Under the pieces are notes generated by a model that searched no databases, was not told the origin of the DNA, and was given only the letters and a program-made list of their open reading frames with translations. Shown here piece after piece: positions 1 through 3,838 of a DNA stretch of 5,166 nucleotides (within the stretch, counting starts at the first letter, position 1; each line of letters starts with the position of its first letter). A program made the translations under genes and the position numbers. Source of the DNA: an uncultured Lachnospiraceae bacterium (GTDB taxonomy: Bacteria > Bacillota > Clostridia > Lachnospirales > Lachnospiraceae); the NCBI GenBank assembly GCA_902795625.1, contig CADBLW010000156.1, positions 1 to 5,166 on the forward strand, read 5' to 3'.

Positions 1-291
1 CTTTCGCAGGAGCAGGTGAATGTGTTCAAAATGCACGGTTACACGGCCGCATGGATCATTCCCGAAGGGATTTCGCCGGAAGGAGTCGAGATCAAGGAGC
101 AGGCTGCGCATAAGTACGCCGCAATCCACATTGACAGACCGTTTGACAATCCCTTTGTTACGATCCCGGGCGCGTATCATACCCTGGGGGATTTCATGAG
201 GACCAACGGCCTGAGGCAGGCGTATGAAGGAGTCATCCCCTGCTTTGAGACAGACGGCGAGAGCATGGATGTGTATATCGCCTGCGAGTAA
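1..291 (+). CDS. GyrI-like / AraC-type effector-binding domain protein, C-terminal part (5' partial)
   Basis: The reading frame is open from base 1 to the TAA at 289-291, so this is the last 96 residues of a longer gene. The GTG at 16 and the ATG at 31 have no convincing ribosome binding site and are probably internal codons. The tail reads like the C-terminal half of a GyrI-like small-molecule-binding domain: an alternating strand (YAAIHIDRPF), a helix start of the type IPGAYHTLGDFM, then a FETDGESMDVYIACE ending, close to the usual 'fE.Y....mDvYia' finish of these domains. Such domains bind amphipathic or cationic ligands. They occur alone or behind an AraC- or MerR-type DNA-binding domain. 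Whether a DNA-binding domain is present here cannot be seen, because the start lies outside the window. No membrane segment is visible. The family call is by motif resemblance only. Confidence 0.7.
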   Translation, partial: LSQEQVNVFKMHGYTAAWIIPEGISPEGVEIKEQAAHKYAAIHIDRPFDNPFVTIPGAYHTLGDFMRTNGLRQAYEGVIPCFETDGESMDVYIACE

Positions 292-307
292 GCAAAGATA
301 CGAGCGC

Positions 308-385
308 ATGGAAAATGTAAACCTGAGCACGGTGCTTGCCTATAAGAAAGACGGGATAAAGCACAGTTTTCCGGACGAATACTGA
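308..385 (+). CDS. Possible 25-residue small ORF (doubtful)
   Basis: An ATG at 308 opens a 25-codon frame ending in TGA at 383-385, in the gap between the effector-binding gene and the Cys-rich small protein. The peptide starts MENVNLSTVLAYKK and ends with FPDEY. An in-frame ATG at 269, inside the preceding gene, would lengthen it to 38 codons. No good Shine-Dalgarno site precedes 308. The stop lies four bases before the GGAGG of the next gene, so translational coupling would be possible. I do not recognise the peptide. It could equally be non-coding spacer or the remnant of a decayed gene. Confidence 0.18.
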   Translation: MENVNLSTVLAYKKDGIKHSFPDEY

Positions 386-388
386 GGC

Positions 389-393
389 GGAGG
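389..393 (+). promoter_or_regulatory. Ribosome binding site deciding the start at 402
   Basis: GGAGG at 389-393 lies eight bases before the ATG at 402. An alternative GTG at 393 overlaps this site and would leave no room for ribosome binding, so the ATG at 402 is the better start. Confidence 0.75.
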
Positions 394-401
394 TGATTGC
401 C

Positions 402-617
402 ATGGAACACAAGTCACTGCTTATAAAAGACACCACCAGAGAGGAACGGGAAGCCATCATCCGGGAATCCATGGATTGCGGAGGCGGCTGCGAAAATTGC
501 TCCTCGTGCTGGATCGGAGGCGGCTCGCCGTGGGAGATGTATCAGGATTATATCGACGGGAAGAAGGAGATCGCCGAGATCAATCGGGAGTACAACGCAA
601 GGTATGTCCGGGGATAG
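402..617 (+). CDS. Small cysteine-rich protein, CX3CX2CX2C (type often mislabelled 'PurH' in Clostridia)
   Basis: This encodes a 71-residue soluble protein with three parts. A charged helix-like N-terminus (IKDTTREEREAII) is followed by a glycine/cysteine knot with C26, C30, C33 and C36, then an aromatic C-terminal part (WEMYQDYIDGKKEIAEINREY). The spacing C-X3-C-X2-C-X2-C suits a bound metal, either a zinc ion or an iron-sulphur cluster, but nothing in the sequence proves this. From memory, similar small proteins with the 'I.DTTKEER' start and 'YQ.YIDGE.E..EIN' end are common in Clostridia. There they often carry the label 'purine biosynthesis protein PurH'. That label cannot be right, since real PurH is about 500 residues with unrelated domains. 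The function is unknown. The start at 402 is set by GGAGG. The gene may be read with the preceding one, as no terminator separates them. Confidence 0.85.
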   Translation: MEHKSLLIKDTTREEREAIIRESMDCGGGCENCSSCWIGGGSPWEMYQDYIDGKKEIAEINREYNARYVRG

Positions 618-621
618 ATGC

Positions 622-650
622 TTGCAAATTGCCGGCAGGAGTGATAATAT
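622..650 (+). promoter_or_regulatory. Candidate sigma-A promoter for the 124-residue gene
   Basis: TTGCAA (622-627) and TAATAT (645-650) are separated by 17 bases, and TG at 642-643 gives an extended -10 (TGA-TAATAT). Each hexamer matches the consensus at four of six positions. The better -10 matches nearby, GATAAT at 643-648 and TATAAC at 648-653, have poorer spacing (15 and 20 bases). Transcription would start near 657, about 40 bases before the ATG at 699. Confidence 0.45.
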
Positions 651-657
651 AACACTC
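639..657. repeat. Inverted repeat over the putative -10 region
   Basis: GAGTG (639-643) and CACTC (653-657) form a perfect 5-bp inverted repeat around the AT-rich centre ATAATATAA, which contains the putative -10. It could be an operator half-site pair or a weak RNA hairpin. The arms are short, so chance is a real possibility. Confidence 0.35.
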
Positions 658-685
658 ACCCCAAGCGGGAAAATACTCATCTGAC

Positions 686-691
686 AGGAGG
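686..691 (+). promoter_or_regulatory. Ribosome binding site of the 124-residue gene
   Basis: AGGAGG at 686-691 is seven bases before the ATG at 699. It favours this start over the in-frame ATG at 717. Confidence 0.8.
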
Positions 692-698
692 TAGCCAC

Positions 699-1073
699 AT
701 GCTCGACATTGAAACAATGAAGAAAAAAATGTGCAAGATTGCCTTTGACTGGGCGGTCAATGAGATTGCCAGAGCGGAGCTGAAACCAACGGTGAAGGAG
801 TTGTCGTTTGAACCGGGCTTCACGATGCCGTCACCGGAGGAATACGTTTATTCAGCCTTTGTCGGCGGTGATAAATGTGTGGTCCGGAAAGACTGGCTGA
901 ACGAGAGCCCTGAATACGTGAAGACCGAGTGTCAGATAATCACGAACTGGAGTCAGATCGAGGCAGACTATCCCGAGATTGCTGAGCAAATGCTGGAAAA
1001 CGGGTTCGATCTGTATATCTACTTCGAAGGCGGTCCCACCCGGAAGATGAATAAGACCTGGGACGAAAGATAA
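699..1073 (+). CDS. Hypothetical acidic soluble protein, 124 residues
   Basis: The ATG at 699 follows a near-consensus AGGAGG and the frame ends with TAA at 1071-1073. I do not recognise the family. The N-terminus is a lysine-rich amphipathic helix (ETMKKKMCKIAFDWAVNEIA). A proline-containing middle follows (PGFTMPSPEEYVYSAFVGGDK). The C-terminal half is acidic and aromatic (NWSQIEADYPEIAEQMLENGFDLYIYF) and ends in a short basic tail. No signal peptide, membrane segment or metal-binding cluster is visible, and only two cysteines occur. The tryptophan- and tyrosine-rich, acidic, helix-rich composition resembles small cytosolic accessory or phage-type proteins, but this does not identify a function. 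It appears to have its own promoter (622-650). No hairpin follows it directly, so its transcript probably continues into the regulatory region at 1110-1235. Confidence 0.8.
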   Translation: MLDIETMKKKMCKIAFDWAVNEIARAELKPTVKELSFEPGFTMPSPEEYVYSAFVGGDKCVVRKDWLNESPEYVKTECQIITNWSQIEADYPEIAEQMLENGFDLYIYFEGGPTRKMNKTWDER

Positions 1074-1109
1074 ATGAAGCAGTCGCGGGCAACCGTCCGA
1101 ATAGAGCAG

Positions 1110-1128
1110 CGTCGCAACGGCGCTGACG
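1110..1128 (+). promoter_or_regulatory. Possible first ANTAR-type hairpin (P1-like), loop AACGGC
   Basis: Bases 1110-1115 can pair with 1122-1128 (C-G, G-C, U-A, C-G, a bulged U at 1124, then G-C and C-G). This leaves the six-base loop AACGGC at 1116-1121, with A at position 1 and G at position 4. The core CAACGGCG is nearly identical to the CAAAGGCG core at 1196-1203. A competing stem, CAGCG 1107-1111 with CGCTG 1121-1125, exists. This element lies upstream of the best promoter, so it would be transcribed only from an earlier start. Confidence 0.3.
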
Positions 1129-1145
1129 GCGCAGGCAAATCCTTC

Positions 1146-1174
1146 TTGATTTTGGCGGCGCCGGATGATATGAT
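1146..1174 (+). promoter_or_regulatory. Putative sigma-A promoter of the 859-residue gene and nadE
   Basis: TTGATT (1146-1151, four of six matches to TTGACA) and TATGAT (1169-1174, five of six matches to TATAAT) are spaced by exactly 17 bases. Transcription would start near 1181, giving a leader of about 75 bases. That leader begins just before the hairpin/terminator region and ends at the ATG at 1255. This is the best promoter candidate upstream of the operon. Confidence 0.6.
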
Positions 1175-1189
1175 GTAGGTACGAAATAT

Positions 1190-1209
1190 GTGAAGCAAAG
1201 GCGTTTCAC
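1190..1209 (+). promoter_or_regulatory. Candidate antiterminator hairpin with ANTAR-type loop AAAGGC
   Basis: GTGAAGC (1190-1196) pairs with GTTTCAC (1203-1209) over seven base pairs, one of them G-U. This leaves the six-base loop AAAGGC at 1197-1202, with A at position 1 and G at position 4. That is the loop signature known for targets of ANTAR-domain antiterminators such as EutV and NasR. The hairpin uses bases 1197-1207, which form the 5' arm of the terminator, so the two structures exclude each other. ANTAR control is an inference; the pairing and the overlap are visible directly. Confidence 0.5.
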
Positions 1210-1235
1210 CCCTATGGGGGCGAAGCGCCTTTTTT
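1197..1235 (+). terminator. Intrinsic terminator in the leader of the 859-residue gene (attenuator)
   Basis: AAAGGCGTTTC (1197-1207) pairs with GAAGCGCCTTT (1222-1232) with one G-U pair. After an A/C mismatch, CCCC (1209-1212) pairs with GGGG (1217-1220) around a four-base loop. Six T's follow at 1230-1235. The hairpin ends only 19 bases before the ATG at 1255 and abuts the ribosome binding site. No promoter can fit downstream of it, so it must act as a conditional terminator for the following operon, besides perhaps ending upstream transcripts. Confidence 0.85.
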
Positions 1236-1243
1236 GTTCTGAA

Positions 1244-1248
1244 AGGAG
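1244..1248 (+). promoter_or_regulatory. Ribosome binding site of the 859-residue gene
   Basis: AGGAG at 1244-1248 is six bases before the ATG at 1255 and sets this start. It lies just outside the terminator, so the terminator hairpin does not directly mask it. Confidence 0.8.
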
Positions 1249-1254
1249 TGCGCG

Positions 1255-3834
1255 ATGGCAGCGTTTGATAAAGTGAAAAGCGGTATCCCGGAGATGGACG
1301 AGGCGCTTGACTATATCCGGCTCGGTGACAATGTTGTCTGGAGAGTGTCGGACCTTTCGGAGTTTCGGCTGTTTATGGAGCCCTATGTCCGCCAGGCGAA
1401 GGTGGATAAGCGGAACATCATCTATTTCCGCTTCGCGAGCCACGAGCCGCTTGTGGAGGACTGTCCGGAGGTGAAGACCATCGAGGTGCCTCTTAACCAC
1501 CGGTTTGAGAATTTTACGATGGATATTCACAACCTGATCGAGCGGGAGGGAAAGGACGCCTTCTATGTGTTTGACTGCCTGTCGGAGCTGCAGACGGCAT
1601 GGGCGACCGATCTGATGATGGGCAACTTCTTCCGCGTCACCTGTCCGTTCCTCTTTATCCTCGACACGGTTGCCTTCTTCCCGATCATCCGCGGCAAGCA
1701 TTCTGTTCAGGCCATCAACAAGATCCTGAACACGACGCAGCTGTTCTTCGATGTGTATTCGGACGCGAAAAATGTATATGTGCGGCCCGAGAAGGTGTGG
1801 AACCGCAACTCAGACACGATGTTTCTTCCCCATACCTACGATCCGGTGACCGGGGCGTTCCGGCCGATCCTCGACGGCGTCATTTCCAGCCGGTTCTACC
1901 AGACGTTAGGGCGCGCGCAGCGCTCCGCGGAGGAGCAGTATTCCGACTCCTGGGACCGCTTCTTCAACCGCGCCAAACTGCAGCATGAGGCGGGGATCGA
2001 CGTGACGGAAGCCTGCTCGAGAATGTGCAACATCATGATGACCCGCGACGAGAAGATGCGTGAAATGGTGAAGCGAAACTTCACGCCGGACGATTATTTT
2101 GCGGTGCGTGATCACATGATCGGGACCGGAATGATCGGCGGCAAGGCATGCGGCATGCTTCTGGCGCGGGCGATCATCCGAAACCGCGAGCCCGATATCA
2201 ACGAGGTGCTGGAGCCCCACGACTCATTTTACGTGGGATCGGACCTTTACTACACCTATATCGTCGATAACAACCTGTGGGACATGCGCGTGCGGCAGCG
2301 GACGGACGAGGGCTACTTCACCCTCGCGGCGGAGTTTGCGGACAAGATCAAAAACGGCAGCTTTTCCGACGCGATGAGCGAGCAGTTTAAGCGGATCATT
2401 GAGTACTACGGCCAGGACCCGTACATCATCCGCTCAAGCAGTATCCTTGAGGACGGGTTCGGCAACGCATTTGCCGGAAAATACGAGTCGGTCTTCTGTG
2501 TGAACCGCGGCACGCTCGAGGAGCGTCTCACGGAGTTTGACAACGCCGTGAAAACGGTTTACGCGAGCACGATGAGCCTGTCCGCTCTCGACTATCGGAA
2601 ACGGCGCGGACTGGACAAGCGCGATGAGCAGATGGCGCTTTTGATCCAGCGCGTTTCAGGGTCGTACTACGGGCACAACTATATGCCGTGCGCGGCGGGC
2701 GTCGGCTATTCCTACAGCCCCTACCGGATCATGAAGGAGAGCGATCCCGCGGCGGGAATGCTCCGGCTTGTGATGGGCCTGGGAACTTCGGCCGTGGACC
2801 GCACGGAGGGCTCCTACCCGCGGATCGTGAACCTTGACGAGCCGGAGCGCACGCTGTACTCGTCCTCGGCGGACAAGCACAAGTTTTCTCAGGGAAAGGC
2901 AGAGGTTATCGATATGAGCGAGCACGCGCTCACAAGGCGCAGCTACGAGGAGCTCGTCCCGGACATCCCGAAGTATCTTGAGAAGATCCTCCTGGAGCAC
3001 GATTTTGACGCGGAGCGCCGGCTGCGCGAGATGGGGCGCGAGCGTGAGATCAAGTTCATCTCGTGCCGCGGTCTTGTGAAAAATGAGACGCTGATGGATC
3101 AGATGCGCCGGATGCTTCGATGCATTCAGGATGAGTATGAATACCCGGTCGACACGGAGTTCACGATCAATCTGTCCGAGAACGGCGAATACTCGGTGGA
3201 CCTTCTGCAATGCAGACCGCTGCAGGTGCAGAAGGGGAAGGAAGGAACAACGGTGCCGACGGACATTCCTACGGAGCAGATCTTCTTAGAGAGCAGAGGC
3301 TCCTCCATGGGGATCTCGAAGGCTGCGTCCCTTGACCTTGTCGTCTGGGTCGACCCGGTCCGGTATTACAACATGCCTTATAAGGACAAGATCCTCGTAG
3401 CGCGGTTGATCGGAAAGATCAACTGGAGCTACCGGGATTCCGGAAAGCATATGATGCTGATCGTGCCGGGGCGTGTCGGGACCACATCGCCGGAGCTCGG
3501 GGTGCCTACCGCATTTTCCGATATCAGCGCGTTCGAGATCATATGCGAGACCGAGGAGTCCAAGGCGGGATACAACCCGGAGCTCTCGTACGGGAGCCAC
3601 ATTTTCCAGGATCTCGTGGAGGCGGAAATCCTGTATACCGCGGTGTTCCATGACAGTAAAACGCTGCACTATCATCCCGAGATGCTGCAGAGTTTCCCGG
3701 ACATCGTGGCGGAGCTTGATCCGGCGCCGGAGGTCACGGACATCGTGCATGTGTACGACGTCTCGGGAGGCGGCTGTGACGTTTATATCGATGTGGCAGA
3801 GGAACATCTCCTGATTTCCTGCACGAGGAGGTAG
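1255..3834 (+). CDS. PEP/pyruvate-binding (PPDK-type ATP-grasp) protein with degenerate KaiC-like N-terminus, 859 residues
   Basis: Residues 1-230 resemble a RecA/KaiC-like fold. GIPEMDEALDYIRLGDNVVW matches the 'GIPGLDELLGG...G..vlv' opening, and AFYVFDCLSEL (102-112) matches the Walker B strand. The P-loop position reads VSDLSEF, with no GKT, so ATP binding there is unlikely. Residues 285-657 are a PPDK/PEP-synthase N-terminal domain: GGKACGM (295-301), IRSSSILEDGFGNAFAG (392-408), DTEFTI (633-638) and LLQCRPLQ (650-657). These supply the ATP-contacting lysine, arginine, glutamate and glutamine. Residues 700-800 hold a separate module (VPGRVGTTSPELGVP at 737-751, SYGSHIFQDLVEAEI at 778-792) that I recall from other 'PEP/pyruvate-binding domain' proteins. 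The phosphohistidine domain and the C-terminal barrel of true PEP synthase are absent, so it is probably not a PEP synthase. The substrate is unknown. It is probably cytosolic, with no signal peptide, and is co-transcribed with nadE. Confidence 0.88.
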   Translation: MAAFDKVKSGIPEMDEALDYIRLGDNVVWRVSDLSEFRLFMEPYVRQAKVDKRNIIYFRFASHEPLVEDCPEVKTIEVPLNHRFENFTMDIHNLIEREGKDAFYVFDCLSELQTAWATDLMMGNFFRVTCPFLFILDTVAFFPIIRGKHSVQAINKILNTTQLFFDVYSDAKNVYVRPEKVWNRNSDTMFLPHTYDPVTGAFRPILDGVISSRFYQTLGRAQRSAEEQYSDSWDRFFNRAKLQHEAGIDVTEACSRMCNIMMTRDEKMREMVKRNFTPDDYFAVRDHMIGTGMIGGKACGMLLARAIIRNREPDINEVLEPHDSFYVGSDLYYTYIVDNNLWDMRVRQRTDEGYFTLAAEFADKIKNGSFSDAMSEQFKRIIEYYGQDPYIIRSSSILEDGFGNAFAGKYESVFCVNRGTLEERLTEFDNAVKTVYASTMSLSALDYRKRRGLDKRDEQMALLIQRVSGSYYGHNYMPCAAGVGYSYSPYRIMKESDPAAGMLRLVMGLGTSAVDRTEGSYPRIVNLDEPERTLYSSSADKHKFSQGKAEVIDMSEHALTRRSYEELVPDIPKYLEKILLEHDFDAERRLREMGREREIKFISCRGLVKNETLMDQMRRMLRCIQDEYEYPVDTEFTINLSENGEYSVDLLQCRPLQVQKGKEGTTVPTDIPTEQIFLESRGSSMGISKAASLDLVVWVDPVRYYNMPYKDKILVARLIGKINWSYRDSGKHMMLIVPGRVGTTSPELGVPTAFSDISAFEIICETEESKAGYNPELSYGSHIFQDLVEAEILYTAVFHDSKTLHYHPEMLQSFPDIVAELDPAPEVTDIVHVYDVSGGGCDVYIDVAEEHLLISCTRR
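3826..3831 (+). promoter_or_regulatory. Ribosome binding site of nadE inside the upstream gene's end
   Basis: AGGAGG at 3826-3831 encodes the final Arg-Arg of the upstream protein and lies seven bases before the ATG at 3839. Only four bases separate the upstream stop codon from this start, so the two genes are probably translationally coupled. Confidence 0.85.
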
Positions 3835-3838
3835 CAGC

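Larger units (their letters stand above)
1074..1254 (+). other. Regulatory intergenic region, 181 bases
   Basis: This gap carries a putative promoter (1146-1174), two possible six-base-loop hairpins (1110-1128 and 1190-1209), a GC-rich inverted repeat (1128-1132 with 1158-1162), an intrinsic terminator (1197-1235) and the ribosome binding site of the next gene. A 34-codon frame from the ATG at 1074, which abuts the preceding TAA, runs to TAG at 1176-1178. It has no good ribosome binding site and crosses the promoter, so I do not call it a gene. Confidence 0.7.

Noticed and set aside
393..401. GTG at 393 as the start of the Cys-rich protein
   Set aside because: It overlaps the GGAGG that serves the ATG at 402 and would have no ribosome binding site of its own.
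479..525. Direct repeat CGGAGGCGGCT at 479-489 and 515-525
   Set aside because: The copies are 36 bases apart, in frame, and encode the glycine stretches of the Cys-rich protein. Codon reuse explains them.
1074..1178. 34-codon frame starting directly after the stop of the 124-residue gene, considered as a leader peptide
   Set aside because: It has no good ribosome binding site and no run of regulatory codons, and it crosses the promoter and a hairpin. Chance openness in GC-rich DNA is the simpler reading.
1074..1254. Metabolite-binding riboswitch, such as an NAD+ class, upstream of the operon
   Set aside because: With a start near 1181 the leader is only about 75 bases and is mostly terminator hairpin. 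I could not match any known aptamer core.
940..1701. 253-codon open frame on the minus strand
   Set aside because: It runs antisense through the end of the 124-residue gene, the regulatory region and the start of the 859-residue gene. Its translation is arginine- and histidine-rich without domain features, as expected for a shadow frame in GC-rich DNA.
2656..3210. 184-codon open frame on the minus strand
   Set aside because: It is antisense to the conserved ATP-grasp domain, which clearly codes on the plus strand, and has no recognisable motif or ribosome binding site.
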